Positions 48,214 through 57,907 of a stretch of DNA of 64,000 bases are shown piece after piece; position 1 is the stretch's first letter, and each line of letters begins with the position of its first letter. Under the pieces are notes generated by a model. It was given only the letters and a program-made list of their open reading frames with translations, searched no databases and was not told the DNA's origin. The position numbers and the translations under genes were made by a program. The DNA is from Cyclobacteriaceae bacterium (GTDB taxonomy: Bacteria; Bacteroidota; Bacteroidia; Cytophagales; Cyclobacteriaceae), in the NCBI GenBank assembly GCA_016787755.1, contig JAEUUA010000001.1:1-64000 (forward strand). The letters are read 5' to 3'.

Positions 48214-48554
48214 TATTTTATAAATTCTCCTGTTTTCTTTGAATATCTCTGCAGCTTACCTTTTTCATTAAGCTTTCTTCCCGTGCGCGTTGGCTTGTCG
48301 TTAGATGGCTCAACCAACATCAAATTACTAATGTGAATGGTCCCTTCCATTTTCTTTATACCCCCTTCAGGCTTTCCAGCAGAGGGCTTCTGGTGTTTAG
48401 TTACCATATTGATACCCTCTACAATAGCACGGTTCTTCTCAGTAAGTATTTCCAAAACCGTACCGGTTTTAGTTTTATCATTACCCGACAGCACCACTAC
48501 CTTATCTCCCTTTTTAATATGCAGTTTAGACTGCTTGTTGAATTTCCTTTCCAT
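48213..48554 (-). CDS. rplX: 50S ribosomal protein L24
   Basis: L24 initiates large-subunit assembly. The 113-residue protein contains the KOW motif ([20 protein letters not shown]) and [20 protein letters not shown]. Confidence 0.97.
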   Translation of the reverse strand: MERKFNKQSKLHIKKGDKVVVLSGNDKTKTGTVLEILTEKNRAIVEGINMVTKHQKPSAGKPEGGIKKMEGTIHISNLMLVEPSNDKPTRTGRKLNEKGKLQRYSKKTGEFIK

Positions 48555-48557
48555 AGC

Positions 48558-48926
48558 TTATAAAACTTCAGGGGCTAATGAAATAATCTTCATGAACTGC
48601 TTCTCTCTAAGCTCACGAGCCACTGGGCCGAAAATACGGGTACCACGAGGTTCGTCCTGAGCATTTAAAAGAACCGCTGCGTTATCTTCAAAACGGATGT
48701 ATGAACCATCCTTTCTTCTGATTTCTTTTTTAGTGCGTACAATCACTGCCTTTGAAACGGTTCCTTTTTTGATTTGGCTGGTAGGAATCGCTGACTTTAC
48801 AGTAACAACAATTGTATCTCCCACGCTCGCTGAAGCTCTTCTTGTGCCTCCTAATACGTGAACGCAAAGAACCTCTTTTGCTCCACTATTATCTGCAACG
48901 GTAAGCCTGCTTTCTGTTTGTATCAT
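48558..48926 (-). CDS. rplN: 50S ribosomal protein L14
   Basis: The 122-residue sequence, standard length, starts [20 protein letters not shown] and has [20 protein letters not shown] and [20 protein letters not shown]. Confidence 0.98.
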   Translation of the reverse strand: MIQTESRLTVADNSGAKEVLCVHVLGGTRRASASVGDTIVVTVKSAIPTSQIKKGTVSKAVIVRTKKEIRRKDGSYIRFEDNAAVLLNAQDEPRGTRIFGPVARELREKQFMKIISLAPEVL

Positions 48927-48928
48927 GG

Positions 48929-49192
48929 TTACTTCGCTTTTTCGATTATTTCAACCAATCTCCATCTCTTATTTTTACTAGTTGGGCGTGTTTCCATGAT
49001 ACGAACTGTATCTCCGATACCCGCCTCATTTTTTTCATCATGGGCCATGAACTTGGTTGTTTGGTTCATGAATTTACCATAGATAGGGTGTTTTACTTTG
49101 CGATCAATCGCGATGGTAATTGACTTAGTCATTTTGTTGCTGACTACTTTCCCTACTTTCTCCTTTCTTAGGTTTCTTGCTGCTGTCTCCAT
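48929..49192 (-). CDS. rpsQ: 30S ribosomal protein S17
   Basis: An 87-residue OB-fold protein with [19 protein letters not shown], a core [15 protein letters not shown], and [20 protein letters not shown]. Confidence 0.97.
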   Translation of the reverse strand: METAARNLRKEKVGKVVSNKMTKSITIAIDRKVKHPIYGKFMNQTTKFMAHDEKNEAGIGDTVRIMETRPTSKNKRWRLVEIIEKAK

Positions 49193-49198
49193 GAGAAA

Positions 49199-49393
49199 TT
49201 ACTTCTGAGTTTCTTTAGCTTTCAATTCTGTCTTTAGGCGAGCAATCAATCTGCGCGTCTCTTTTATTCTCATTGGGTTTTCGATAGCGGAAACCTGATG
49301 AGCAAATTTTAGTTTGCGCAATGCTTCGTTCTCACTGCCAAGTTTCTCAGTAAGCTCCACTAAAGTCAATCCTTTAATCTCTGCGTTTTTCAT
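49199..49393 (-). CDS. rpmC: 50S ribosomal protein L29
   Basis: The 64-residue helical protein contains [20 protein letters not shown] and the conserved [20 protein letters not shown]. It overlaps rplP by 4 bp (ATGA type). Confidence 0.96.
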   Translation of the reverse strand: MKNAEIKGLTLVELTEKLGSENEALRKLKFAHQVSAIENPMRIKETRRLIARLKTELKAKETQK

Positions 49394-49821
49394 TTTGATG
49401 CTTGTTCAACGTAATCTCTTCTTACTGTAAAGCGTGTTTTAATTGGCAACTTACCATCTGCTAAAGCCAATGCTTCTTTTGCAGTTGCCATGGTAACTCC
49501 ACCCGCTTCAAATAGAATGGTTCCGGGTTTAATAACTGCTACCCAATACTCAGGAGCTCCCTTACCCTTACCCATCCGCACCTCAGCAGGCTTCTTGGTA
49601 ATTGGCTTGTCCGGGAAAATCCGAATCCACACCTGACCTTCACGCTTCATAGCGCGGGTAACAGCTACACGAGCTGCTTCTAACTGACGGGCAGTAATCC
49701 ACCCTGGTTCAAGGGCTTTCAGCGCAAAGGATCCAAAAGCAATTGAATGACCACGTGTGGCCAATCCCTTCACTTTTCCTTTTTGCATTTTTCTGAACTT
49801 CGTCCGCTTAGGCTGTAACAT
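49390..49821 (-). CDS. rplP: 50S ribosomal protein L16
   Basis: L16 helps shape the peptidyl-transferase surroundings. The 143-residue protein contains [40 protein letters not shown], and [18 protein letters not shown]. Confidence 0.97.
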   Translation of the reverse strand: MLQPKRTKFRKMQKGKVKGLATRGHSIAFGSFALKALEPGWITARQLEAARVAVTRAMKREGQVWIRIFPDKPITKKPAEVRMGKGKGAPEYWVAVIKPGTILFEAGGVTMATAKEALALADGKLPIKTRFTVRRDYVEQASK

Positions 49822-49850
49822 GATTTACTGCTTTTATAACTTTCCTTGAA

Positions 49851-50657
49851 TTATTTTCTTGCACCCCTTCGATCGCCACCCGCACCTTGTTCTCTTCTTG
49901 GGCCCCGTTCGTTTCTTCCTCCACGGTCGCCACCACCGCCTCTTCTTCTATCGCCTCCACCACCTGGTTGGCCACCTTTGTTCTCACCGGCTGCATTACT
50001 CACAATGCCCACGTTAGGAGACAAATCGCGCTTGCCGTATACTTCGCCCTTGAAAATCCATACTTTGATTCCAATCTTTCCGTAAATAGTCTGCGCCTCA
50101 GAAATCGCATAATCAATATCTGCACGCAACGTGTGAAGTGGAATCCGTCCTTCCTTATATTGTTCAGTACGTGCCATTTCGGCACCAGCCAAACGACCTG
50201 ACAATTTTACTTTTATTCCTTCTGCACCTACTCGCATAGTAGCCGCAATTGCTTGCTTCATGGCTCTGCGGTATGAAATCCTCGCTTCCAATTGCTGTGC
50301 AATTGACTCACCAACTAATCTAGCATCCAATTCAGGGCGCTTTATTTCATAGATGTTGATTTGAACATCCTTATTGGTGAGCTTCTTAAGTTCCTCCTTA
50401 ATTTTATCAACTTCATTTCCACCCTTTCCAATAACAACACCCGGACGAGCTGTGTGAATAGTAAGAGTAATTCTCTTTAAGGTGCGTTCAATTACTACTT
50501 TAGAGATACCTCCTTTTTGAATACGGGCATCTATATACTTTCTGATCTTTTGATCTTCAACCAATTTGTCAGCGAATGATTTTCCACCAAACCAACTAGA
50601 GTCCCATCCACGGACAATGCCTAATCTGAAACCAACCGGGTTAATCTTTTGTCCCAT
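49851..50657 (-). CDS. rpsC: 30S ribosomal protein S3 with Gly/Arg-rich tail
   Basis: S3 borders the mRNA entry tunnel and has helicase-like activity. The KH domain ([20 protein letters not shown]) is near residue 70, the C-terminal S3 domain ([18 protein letters not shown] at the start; [20 protein letters not shown]) is complete. After about residue 225 the protein adds about 45 residues of [20 protein letters not shown] RG-rich sequence, reaching 268 against about 230 in E. coli. It overlaps rplV by one base. Confidence 0.97.
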   Translation of the reverse strand: MGQKINPVGFRLGIVRGWDSSWFGGKSFADKLVEDQKIRKYIDARIQKGGISKVVIERTLKRITLTIHTARPGVVIGKGGNEVDKIKEELKKLTNKDVQINIYEIKRPELDARLVGESIAQQLEARISYRRAMKQAIAATMRVGAEGIKVKLSGRLAGAEMARTEQYKEGRIPLHTLRADIDYAISEAQTIYGKIGIKVWIFKGEVYGKRDLSPNVGIVSNAAGENKGGQPGGGGDRRRGGGGDRGGRNERGPRREQGAGGDRRGARK

Positions 50658-51133
50658 TATTCTTTTGTTTCTTTTGCGTTTGACTTCTTAACCGCTTCAA
50701 CCTTTGCAGGCATGCGATCTACTGTTAAAGTAACATGGTTTGATCTCTTTCTGATCCGGTGAGCGCGGCCCTGAGGAGCCGGTCTCAAGCGCTTAAGCTG
50801 GCGACCGCCATCTACAAACACTTCCTTCACAAAAAGATCTGCTTCTTCCAATTTCACATCACTATTTTTAGATTCCCAGCTGCTGATTGCTGAAAGAAGT
50901 AGTTTCTCCAATTTAGCAGCAGCGTGCTGAGCTTCATATTTCAAAATGTTCAAGGCACTACTCACCCGCTGGCCACGGATTAAATCTGCCACAAGGCGCA
51001 TCTTACGGGGCGATGAAGGAACATTTTTTAGATACGTAGTAGCGGGTCCATGCTTAGCTGCCTCTTTTACAGCTGCTAGCTTCTCCCTCTTAACTACCGA
51101 TCTTTTCTTCTTCTTAACTATTTCTGTTTCCAT
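50657..51133 (-). CDS. rplV: 50S ribosomal protein L22 with extended ends
   Basis: L22 lines the nascent peptide tunnel. The conserved part from [20 protein letters not shown] through [20 protein letters not shown] is normal. About 25 extra basic N-terminal residues ([20 protein letters not shown]) and an acidic/basic tail bring it to 158, against about 110. It is typical of some Bacteroidota. Confidence 0.96.
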   Translation of the reverse strand: METEIVKKKKRSVVKREKLAAVKEAAKHGPATTYLKNVPSSPRKMRLVADLIRGQRVSSALNILKYEAQHAAAKLEKLLLSAISSWESKNSDVKLEEADLFVKEVFVDGGRQLKRLRPAPQGRAHRIRKRSNHVTLTVDRMPAKVEAVKKSNAKETKE

Positions 51134-51158
51134 GTCAGGAATCTTAATATGCTCTTAA

Positions 51159-51425
51159 CTATTTGTTATTTCCTGAGTGCCCCTTAAACGTGCGGGTTGG
51201 GGCAAACTCGCCCAACTTATGGCCCACCATGTTCTCAGTAACGTACACTGGAATAAACTTATTTCCATTATGCACGGCAAACGTGTGTCCGATACAATCG
51301 GGGGTAATGGTTGATCTGCGCGACCAAGTTTTGATAACAGACTTTTTACCGGCCTGTTCCATTACCTGCACTTTCTTTTCCAAGCGTGCATCTAAATAAG
51401 GACCTTTTTTAACTGACCTTCCCAT
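51159..51425 (-). CDS. rpsS: 30S ribosomal protein S19
   Basis: An 88-residue protein of the 30S head, with [40 protein letters not shown], and [18 protein letters not shown]. Confidence 0.98.
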   Translation of the reverse strand: MGRSVKKGPYLDARLEKKVQVMEQAGKKSVIKTWSRRSTITPDCIGHTFAVHNGNKFIPVYVTENMVGHKLGEFAPTRTFKGHSGNNK

Positions 51426-51427
51426 AA

Positions 51428-52252
51428 TTATTTTTTCCTTCTAGCAATGATTAAACCATCAGAATACTTTTTCGGATGACGAGTCTTCTTACCTTTTGCA
51501 AGCAATCCGTTACGAGATCTTGGATGACCCCCTGAAGCACGACCTTCCCCTCCACCCATCGGGTGATCGACAGGGTTCATCGCTACCGGTCTTGTGCGCG
51601 GACGAATTCCTCTCCATCGGCTACGCCCAGCCTTTCCAACTTTTTCGTTCATGTGCTCAGCATTAGAAACTGCACCGACCGTAGCCAGGCATCTAACTAA
51701 TACATTACGCATTTCACCAGAGGGCATTTTTAGAGTTGCATACACTGCTTCACGGGCAACTAACTGAACAAATGAACCAGCACTGCGCGCAATGGAAGCT
51801 CCGCCACCTGGCTTCACTTCTACATTATGAACAATTGTACCAATCGGAATCTTTGAAAGAGGAAGTGCATTACCAACTTCAGGAGCAATGTTGTCTCCAG
51901 AAATAACAGTTTGCCCAACTTTGATTCCTTGAGGTGCAATGATATATGACTTCAGTCCATCTGCATAATACAACTTGGCAATACGGGCGGTTCTGGTAGG
52001 ATCATACTCGATTGACTTAACAATAGCTGGAATTCCAAAACGATCGCGTTTGAAATCAATCAAACGTGTTTTCTGCTTATGACCACCACCAATGTAGCGC
52101 ATAGTCATACGACCTGAATTGTTACGACCCCCAGTCTTCTTGATAGTAACCACCAAAGATTTCTCTGGCTTACTTTCCGTAATATCTTCAAAACCCGGAG
52201 ACAACCGGTGACGGGTGCCTGCAGTGATCGGTCTAAGTTTTCTCAACGCCAT
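51428..52252 (-). CDS. rplB: 50S ribosomal protein L2
   Basis: L2 is essential for subunit joining and peptidyl transfer. The 274-residue sequence has [20 protein letters not shown], the conserved [17 protein letters not shown] near residue 230 with its invariant His, and GPxx-free [13 protein letters not shown] at the start. Confidence 0.98.
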   Translation of the reverse strand: MALRKLRPITAGTRHRLSPGFEDITESKPEKSLVVTIKKTGGRNNSGRMTMRYIGGGHKQKTRLIDFKRDRFGIPAIVKSIEYDPTRTARIAKLYYADGLKSYIIAPQGIKVGQTVISGDNIAPEVGNALPLSKIPIGTIVHNVEVKPGGGASIARSAGSFVQLVAREAVYATLKMPSGEMRNVLVRCLATVGAVSNAEHMNEKVGKAGRSRWRGIRPRTRPVAMNPVDHPMGGGEGRASGGHPRSRNGLLAKGKKTRHPKKYSDGLIIARRKK

Positions 52253-52264
52253 CGCTTATATATA

Positions 52265-52552
52265 TTATACGTTGCTATAAAAATCAATTACTTCTCCAGA
52301 AGCCAACGTAACGATGGCCTTCTTATAACTTGGCTTACGGCCTGATAAAACACCTGCCTTCGTGAATCTTGATTTGAATTTACCAAGCACATTAATCGTA
52401 TTAACGCGCTCGACATTCACACCATACATTTTCTCTACGGCACTCTTTATCTCTACTTTGTTGGCGCTTCCTTTCACCACAAAACCATACTTACCCTTTT
52501 CATTCAAGGAAGAAACTTTCTCAGTAACCAGGGGTTTTATCAAGATGCTCAT
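52265..52552 (-). CDS. rplW: 50S ribosomal protein L23
   Basis: A 95-residue tunnel-exit protein that docks trigger factor and SRP. It contains MSILIKPLVTEKVSSLNEKG, YGFVVKGSANKVEIKSAVEK and MYGVNVERVNTINVLGKFKS. Confidence 0.97.
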   Translation of the reverse strand: MSILIKPLVTEKVSSLNEKGKYGFVVKGSANKVEIKSAVEKMYGVNVERVNTINVLGKFKSRFTKAGVLSGRKPSYKKAIVTLASGEVIDFYSNV

Positions 52553-52556
52553 TGGA

Positions 52557-53192
52557 TTACTGTTTATTTAGTATGTTATCAATCTTAGTTAGTGAGCTTT
52601 CCACTAAAATCAATTGCTCAGCATTCATCACATCATAGGTGTTGATCTGATCCGCTGTAATGATTTTAGAGTTTTGGAGATTTCTGCCTGACAGAACGAT
52701 GTTCTTGTTGGCATCTGGAAGAACCATTAAGGTCTTCTTATCCTGTAAAGACAGCGACTTTAGTAAGTCTTGAAAATGCTTGGTCTTTGGTGTTTCAAAG
52801 TTGAAGTCTTCAACCAACACAATCATGTTATCTTTAGCCTTATAGGTAAGTGCTGATTTACGCGCTAAATCTTTTACTTTCTTATTAAGCTTAAAAGAGT
52901 AATCGCGAGGGGTAGGGCCAAATACACGTCCACCACCTTTAAACTGAGGGTTCTTGATGTTACCCGCACGGGCTCCACCTGTTCCTTTTTGTTTCTTCAA
53001 TTTCTTAGAAGACCCGCTGATTTCCGCACGCTGTTTAGACTTGTGTGTTCCCTGGCGTTGGTTAGCCAAGTAACTTTTTACATCTAACCAGATAGCATGG
53101 TCGTTTGGTTCGATTCCAAAAACCTCACTGCCGAGACTTACCTCGCGGCCAGTATTCTCACCGCTATATTTTACAACTGCTACGCTCATCAC
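52557..53192 (-). CDS. rplD: 50S ribosomal protein L4
   Basis: L4 lines the exit tunnel and in E. coli represses the S10 operon through its leader mRNA. The 211-residue protein has the loop [40 protein letters not shown], and the C-terminal region. Start overlaps the rplC stop by 4 bp. Confidence 0.97.
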   Translation of the reverse strand: MMSVAVVKYSGENTGREVSLGSEVFGIEPNDHAIWLDVKSYLANQRQGTHKSKQRAEISGSSKKLKKQKGTGGARAGNIKNPQFKGGGRVFGPTPRDYSFKLNKKVKDLARKSALTYKAKDNMIVLVEDFNFETPKTKHFQDLLKSLSLQDKKTLMVLPDANKNIVLSGRNLQNSKIITADQINTYDVMNAEQLILVESSLTKIDNILNKQ

Positions 53193-53821
53193 TTTTGCAG
53201 AATTATTGTTGAATTTTTTGCACCCGGAACGGAGCCACTTACTAAAATCAGGTTCAAGTCAGGCATGATTTTCACCACTTTCAGGTTTATCACCTTAACA
53301 CGATCAGAGCCCATACGACCTGGCAAACGCTTTCCTTTGATTACACGGGATGCGAAAGAAGCATTACCCATAGAACCAGGAGCACGCAAGCGGTTATGCT
53401 GTCCGTGTGTTTGGCCGCCTACTCCGGCAAATCCATAGCGTTTAACTACCCCCTGAAATCCTTTTCCTTTAGAGGTGCCTACTGCATCAAGGAAATCCCC
53501 TTCTGCAAACACATCTTGTACTTTGATTTCTTTTCCCAATTCAACCATTCCATCAAACTCAGCACGAAAATCTCTGAACTCAACAACTGCTTTCTTTGGG
53601 CTGGTGTTGGCTTTTTTGAAATGACCAACCAGCGGCTTGGGGGTATTTTTTTCCTTTCTCTCTCCAAAAGAAAGTTGTACAGCCCTATATCCGTCAGTCT
53701 CAGCATTTTTTACCTGAGTGACAACACATGGGCCTGCTTCGATAACCGTAACCGTTATATTTTGGCCTTCTGGCCCAAATACACTCGTCATTCCTACTTT
53801 ACGTCCTATTATTCCAGGCAT
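53189..53821 (-). CDS. rplC: 50S ribosomal protein L3
   Basis: L3 reaches the peptidyl-transferase centre. The 210-residue protein starts [20 protein letters not shown] and has [20 protein letters not shown] and the conserved [20 protein letters not shown]. It is the first gene of the cluster here; rpsJ does not precede it. A promoter and leader hairpin lie upstream. Confidence 0.98.
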   Translation of the reverse strand: MPGIIGRKVGMTSVFGPEGQNITVTVIEAGPCVVTQVKNAETDGYRAVQLSFGERKEKNTPKPLVGHFKKANTSPKKAVVEFRDFRAEFDGMVELGKEIKVQDVFAEGDFLDAVGTSKGKGFQGVVKRYGFAGVGGQTHGQHNRLRAPGSMGNASFASRVIKGKRLPGRMGSDRVKVINLKVVKIMPDLNLILVSGSVPGAKNSTIILQK

Positions 53822-53853
53822 GGTTGAAACCTATTTTACTTGTTTTTAACCTG

Positions 53854-53877
53854 TTTTGCGGGTTTTGTACCGCAAAA
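53854..53877 (-). promoter_or_regulatory. 5' leader hairpin of the rplC operon
   Basis: A perfect 8-bp stem TTTTGCGG/CCGCAAAA (53854-53861 with 53870-53877) with an 8-nt loop begins about 4 nt after the predicted start site. No T-run follows, so it is not a terminator; it may stabilise the mRNA or bind a ribosomal protein. Confidence 0.6.
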
Positions 53878-53884
53878 AGGACTG

Positions 53885-53915
53885 CAAAGATAGGAACTAA
53901 TATTTAGGTACCAAG
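53885..53915 (-). promoter_or_regulatory. promoter of the rplC-rpsN unit
   Basis: On the minus strand a CTTG -33 element (53912-53915; consensus TTTG) and a TATCTTTG -7 box (53885-53892) are 19 bp apart. The 11-mer TATCTTTGCAG is identical to that of the internal rpsH promoter. The leader before rplC is about 60 nt. Confidence 0.8.
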
Positions 53916-54113
53916 AGGGCGTTCAAAAAAATAAATAGGAACCGCATCTGACATTCAAGTATTGGATTTGTTGTACAGTTAATTAATTCATATACAATTA
54001 GTTAACTATATTTAAGGAAGCAAATATATAAACGTAAGATAAACTGGTTGAATGATAATTTTAGCAACGCTCAAAAAGGTCTTACTTTTCCCGCATAAAT
54101 CAATGCAGGATTA

Positions 54114-55136
54114 ATGAGGCAAACTACGTTTTGGCGGGAGGGGATAATATTGGGTGCTCTTTTGGTGGTCTTGCTAATTCTAAATCTTTCTATCGGAAGC
54201 GTTCGAATTCCAATTTCCAGCCTCGTTAACAGTTTGTACTCCAGCGAAAATGGAGTTTACCAAACAATTCTTTGGCACTTCAGAATTCCGAAAGCACTCA
54301 CCTGTATTTTGGCGGGAAGTGCCTTGGCAACCGGGGGTCTCTTGATGCAAACTCTTTTCCGCAACCCAATGGCTGGGCCAGATGTACTGGGTCTCACTTC
54401 TGGAGCCAGCCTTCTGGTCGCTGCTTTATTACTTGTAGGCCAATTCAACCCTGGTATTACAGGTGCAATTTTTCAAAACCCATGGAGCATTGCATTAGCC
54501 GCAAGCACAGGGGGTGCAATGGTTTTCATTTTAATAATCTCGATAGCCAATTATGTTAAAGATAATACATCGCTCTTAATAATAGGGTTGATGATCAGCG
54601 CGGCCACATCGTCCGTAGTAAGTGTAATGCAATTCACGAGTCAGGCCGATGATCTGCAAGTGTTTATGATCTGGACATTGGGTAGCGTTGGCAACACAGG
54701 CTGGAAAGAACTTGGTGTGCTTTCGCTAATATTATTGATAGGATTTATTATTAGTTATGGTTTAATTAAGCCACTCAATAGCTGGCTTCTTGGGGAAAAC
54801 TATGCACGAAACCTCACTATAAATCTCAATCGTTCACGCATTTTTATTGTAATAGCAACGGGGCTTCTTACGGGCGCAGTTACTGCTTTTTGTGGTCCCA
54901 TAGCCTTTGTCGGGTTAGCCGTTCCCCATTTGGTTCGGTTAGTCATTCCCATCACAAATCACAAAATATTAATTCCGGCAGTCATGGTTGGCGGAGCAAG
55001 TCTATTGCTGCTGTGTGATCTGCTGGCCCAAATTCCAGGAAGAACCCAAGTATTACCCCTAAATGCAGTCACTTCTATGATTGGTGCCCCCGTTGTGATT
55101 TGGATGGTTATTAAATCAAAAAGAATAAGTGTCTGA
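54114..55136 (+). CDS. FecCD-family ABC transporter permease
   Basis: This 340-residue permease (BtuC/FecCD family) imports iron-siderophore, haem or cobalamin. It has about ten membrane helices; family signatures are FRIPKALTCILAGSALATGG, GLLMQTLFRNPMAGPDVLGL, the GALTGAVTAFCGPIAFVGL segment and PHLVRLVIPITNHKILIPAV, and the ATPase-contacting loop is present. The ATPase gene starts 8 bp before its stop. No binding protein or outer-membrane receptor is in the window, so substrate is uncertain. A near-match -7 box (TACTTTTC, 54083-54090) precedes it by about 24 nt. Confidence 0.93.
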   Translation: MRQTTFWREGIILGALLVVLLILNLSIGSVRIPISSLVNSLYSSENGVYQTILWHFRIPKALTCILAGSALATGGLLMQTLFRNPMAGPDVLGLTSGASLLVAALLLVGQFNPGITGAIFQNPWSIALAASTGGAMVFILIISIANYVKDNTSLLIIGLMISAATSSVVSVMQFTSQADDLQVFMIWTLGSVGNTGWKELGVLSLILLIGFIISYGLIKPLNSWLLGENYARNLTINLNRSRIFIVIATGLLTGAVTAFCGPIAFVGLAVPHLVRLVIPITNHKILIPAVMVGGASLLLLCDLLAQIPGRTQVLPLNAVTSMIGAPVVIWMVIKSKRISV

Positions 55137-56088
55137 ATCCAATACCATAGTAATGAGTACAACCAACTTGGTCGTTGGCTATAGAACTGATAAAAAAGAT
55201 CATATTCTTTTTAATAATCTTAGTCTGAAATTAAGACAAGGCGAACTTGTTTGCTTCATGGGTTCGAATGGGGTTGGTAAATCAACATTAATAAGAACAC
55301 TGGCGGGACTTCAGGAACCATTGGCTGGAGCCTTTGAAATTCCTAACGACCAATCCGTAGCAGTTGTCCTCACCGATCGGATTAACTCTGCATTGATGAC
55401 CGTGTATGATTTAATTACGTATGGTCGATATCCTTATCTGAATTGGAAAGTTTCACTATCAAAGCTTGATCACGAACTAATAGACCATGCTATTCAACTG
55501 GTTCACCTTGAATCCATCATTGCCAAAAAACTTTTTGAATTGAGCGATGGCCAACTTCAAATGGTTATGATTGCCAAAGCCCTGGCTCAAAATACTCCCA
55601 TCCTGTTTTTAGATGAACCCACAGCACACCTCGATTTAAACAATCGGGTGGAGATTATGAATATTTTGCGTTCACTTTGTCGCACAGCAGGCAAATCTAT
55701 TTTAGTAGCAACGCATGAACTTGATCTTGCTTTACAAACTGCTGATTCAATTTGGTTGGCAACGCCTGATCGAAAAATAATTGAAGGGATACCCGAAGAC
55801 CTGGTGTTGGATGGCACATTTGATCAGGTCTTTCAATTTAAGGGTTTTGATCTTAAGACCGGAAAGATGACGCATGAAACCTTCCGCAAAACTTCCATTC
55901 ATTTAAAAGGTGAGGGTCATACCTATCTGTGGACCAAAAATGCGCTGGAACGAAATGGATATGAAGTAAATGAAAAAGCCCCGTGTTTAGTATCGATATC
56001 AGAGAAAAATGGTCAATCAATTTGGTCGATTGAAAACTCAACCTTCAAAACAATTAAGGATTTGTTGGAGAACTTAAAGAAGTTCTAA
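55129..56088 (+). CDS. FecE/BtuD-type ABC ATPase with C-terminal extension
   Basis: This 319-residue ATPase partners with the preceding permease. Walker A is GSNGVGKST, the signature is LSDGQLQM (instead of LSGGQ), Walker B ILFLDEPTAHLD and the switch His is in VATHELDLA. The usual Q-loop glutamine is not seen; the segment reads VAVVLTDRINSALMTVYDLI. The ABC domain ends near residue 225 and is followed by about 90 residues (FKGFDLKTGKMTHETFRKTS on) that are not part of a standard ABC protein. Start is GTG 55129, overlapping the permease stop, or ATG 55153. Its 3' end overlaps the copper enzyme gene by 4 bp convergently. Confidence 0.9.
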   Translation: MSESNTIVMSTTNLVVGYRTDKKDHILFNNLSLKLRQGELVCFMGSNGVGKSTLIRTLAGLQEPLAGAFEIPNDQSVAVVLTDRINSALMTVYDLITYGRYPYLNWKVSLSKLDHELIDHAIQLVHLESIIAKKLFELSDGQLQMVMIAKALAQNTPILFLDEPTAHLDLNNRVEIMNILRSLCRTAGKSILVATHELDLALQTADSIWLATPDRKIIEGIPEDLVLDGTFDQVFQFKGFDLKTGKMTHETFRKTSIHLKGEGHTYLWTKNALERNGYEVNEKAPCLVSISEKNGQSIWSIENSTFKTIKDLLENLKKF

Positions 56089-57344
56089 TACTCAATGGCT
56101 TCATCGCCTTCCTTATAATCCAAGTAGTAAATTACCAGATTACACATTTCGTCCGTTGAATTCCAGCCATAACCAATGTCTTTGGCAGGATGATTAGGAT
56201 TAGCCGGGTTCTCACTTGTGTTATCATACTTTGCCTCTACAATAATCCGTGAGCCGGCAGGTATTTTCAGCAATGTTTTGAATTGATATGTGGATTGCCA
56301 GTTGAAATCCCAATGATCAATTTTAATAAGAGGAATTTTTTCACCATCAGCTGTCATTGCGTACGCCAGAAAAGATTTACCAATAAAATGCATATGCGGC
56401 ATAACGGAGATCAATGAAATATCTTTATTAATAGGATAACTTATATGGAATGTGGGCATCCGTTCGGCATCAATATAAAAAGGTTGGTTGCGAATATCGT
56501 TTTCGCGAATCGTTAATGTATTGACTTCACGCGTAACAGGGTTCTTGGCGAAGTAAAGATTAATCACAGACATGTCCTGCTGAGGTTTTGAGGAAGGTGA
56601 GTAATGAATGTTTAAAATCAAATCTGAACCTTTTCCGATTTTTTTTGCCGTACCGGGCGGAAAAAAAATCTTTGCATTCCCGGGAACCCAACCATATAAA
56701 AATTCATCCGCCAACGGGATGGTTTGAAACTTTTTTATCTCAGGATCTAATTCACTCATTCCATCTATGCCCCGAATGCGCTGTGAGGAGTCAACCATGA
56801 TTCTGCTATGATGAACTTGCTTGCGGTTACCCGGAATAAACTCCACTGCTGAGATGTATGTGTCCTTTGGCAGATTAGTTGGCATTACAAAAAATCTAAA
56901 ATCTTCCTCTGCTTTTTCTGAAAGAGTATATGTGCTAAGCATGGGAAGCGAAAGATCGGGCTGTGACAATTCTTTTGCGGGCGGTGGAATGGTTTTCGAT
57001 TTAGTTTTTTTACCCTTTGTCATTCCTGTTGCTATCCATGTTTGGATGACATCAATCTGGGATTGCTCCAATTTCCTTTCGTTCCTGAATGTTTGGAAGG
57101 CTGGATCCGCCTTCCAAGGTGGCATATAGCGCGTCTTGGTCACATGTTCAACAAAATTTCCCTTAGCTTTTACCTCTTCATAAGTTAATAAACTAAATGG
57201 ACCAATTCCTCCGGGTTTATGGCAGGCAATACAATTGCGTTTCAAAATGGGCTCTATATCAGCATAGAAGGTCGGCTTGGATTGACCAAATGCGTAGGTC
57301 ATTGAAAATGATAGTAGCGCAATTAGATTAAAACTTTTCATCAT
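56085..57344 (-). CDS. secreted haem-c and type II copper monooxygenase-like protein
   Basis: This 419-residue exported protein (signal peptide ending YAFGQ) first has a cytochrome-c-like domain with CIACHKPGG (Cys38, Cys41, His42). It then resembles the peptidylglycine alpha-hydroxylating monooxygenase/dopamine hydroxylase fold. All six copper ligands appear: His178-His179, His247 (CuH site), His317 and His319 in PHMHFIG and Met400 in STDEMC (CuM site). Such bacterial proteins are of unknown substrate. It is the last gene in a four-gene operon behind a redoxin-like protein, 8 bp downstream. An oxidative role on a small exported substrate is inference. Confidence 0.82.
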   Translation of the reverse strand: MMKSFNLIALLSFSMTYAFGQSKPTFYADIEPILKRNCIACHKPGGIGPFSLLTYEEVKAKGNFVEHVTKTRYMPPWKADPAFQTFRNERKLEQSQIDVIQTWIATGMTKGKKTKSKTIPPPAKELSQPDLSLPMLSTYTLSEKAEEDFRFFVMPTNLPKDTYISAVEFIPGNRKQVHHSRIMVDSSQRIRGIDGMSELDPEIKKFQTIPLADEFLYGWVPGNAKIFFPPGTAKKIGKGSDLILNIHYSPSSKPQQDMSVINLYFAKNPVTREVNTLTIRENDIRNQPFYIDAERMPTFHISYPINKDISLISVMPHMHFIGKSFLAYAMTADGEKIPLIKIDHWDFNWQSTYQFKTLLKIPAGSRIIVEAKYDNTSENPANPNHPAKDIGYGWNSTDEMCNLVIYYLDYKEGDEAIEY

Positions 57345-57352
57345 TTAATTCT

Positions 57353-57898
57353 CTAATGATGCGGATGCGATTCCGTCCTTTCTGATCGTTGAATAAAGCA
57401 ACCCAGAGCTTCGGTCTCAGTTATTGATGGTTTCTCATTATTCAAACTAGCTTGGATAGCATCAACCAGATAGTGAGCCGTAACTTTTTTTCGATAGCGC
57501 CCTAATTCATAAAACCAATTATCGATGGCACCTCTATACAAAACCTGCTTATTTTTAATTACAAATACTTCGGGTGTCACTTTCGCGTTAAGCATTTCGG
57601 TCCACTCATGCTTTTTGTCATCAATCAATTCTATTGACTTAGGGATTTTATACTCATCCCGAAAAGCCATAGACTCTTTTTTTGATAATCCTACTGGAAA
57701 ATATCCAACAAATTGGACAGACTTACCAGCATATTGGTTGGCAACCTCTTTAATCGTATTCAAATACTTTTGTGTGATGGGGCAATCCACGGCCATAAAA
57801 ATTGCAACTTGAATCTGAGAAGATCGCTCTTCATGAATAAGCTGTTGCCCTTTAGCCACACCCACACTTATGAATAAGATGAAGATAATTCTCTTCAT
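57353..57898 (-). CDS. exported redoxin-like (thioredoxin-fold) protein
   Basis: A 181-residue protein with a signal peptide (VGVAKGQQ) and a thioredoxin fold. Instead of a CXXC it has a single reactive-type Cys39 in AVDCPITQKY, with KVTPEVFVIKNKQVLYRGAI and the C-terminal GCFIQ Cys. The family is often annotated as thiol-disulfide isomerase or AhpC-like and commonly sits next to haem/copper proteins like the following gene. The histidine-rich C-terminus (ESHPHH) could bind metal. It follows dgcA-like gene after 9 bp. Confidence 0.78.
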   Translation of the reverse strand: MKRIIFILFISVGVAKGQQLIHEERSSQIQVAIFMAVDCPITQKYLNTIKEVANQYAGKSVQFVGYFPVGLSKKESMAFRDEYKIPKSIELIDDKKHEWTEMLNAKVTPEVFVIKNKQVLYRGAIDNWFYELGRYRKKVTAHYLVDAIQASLNNEKPSITETEALGCFIQRSERTESHPHH

Positions 57899-57907
57899 GG
57901 CATTTAT

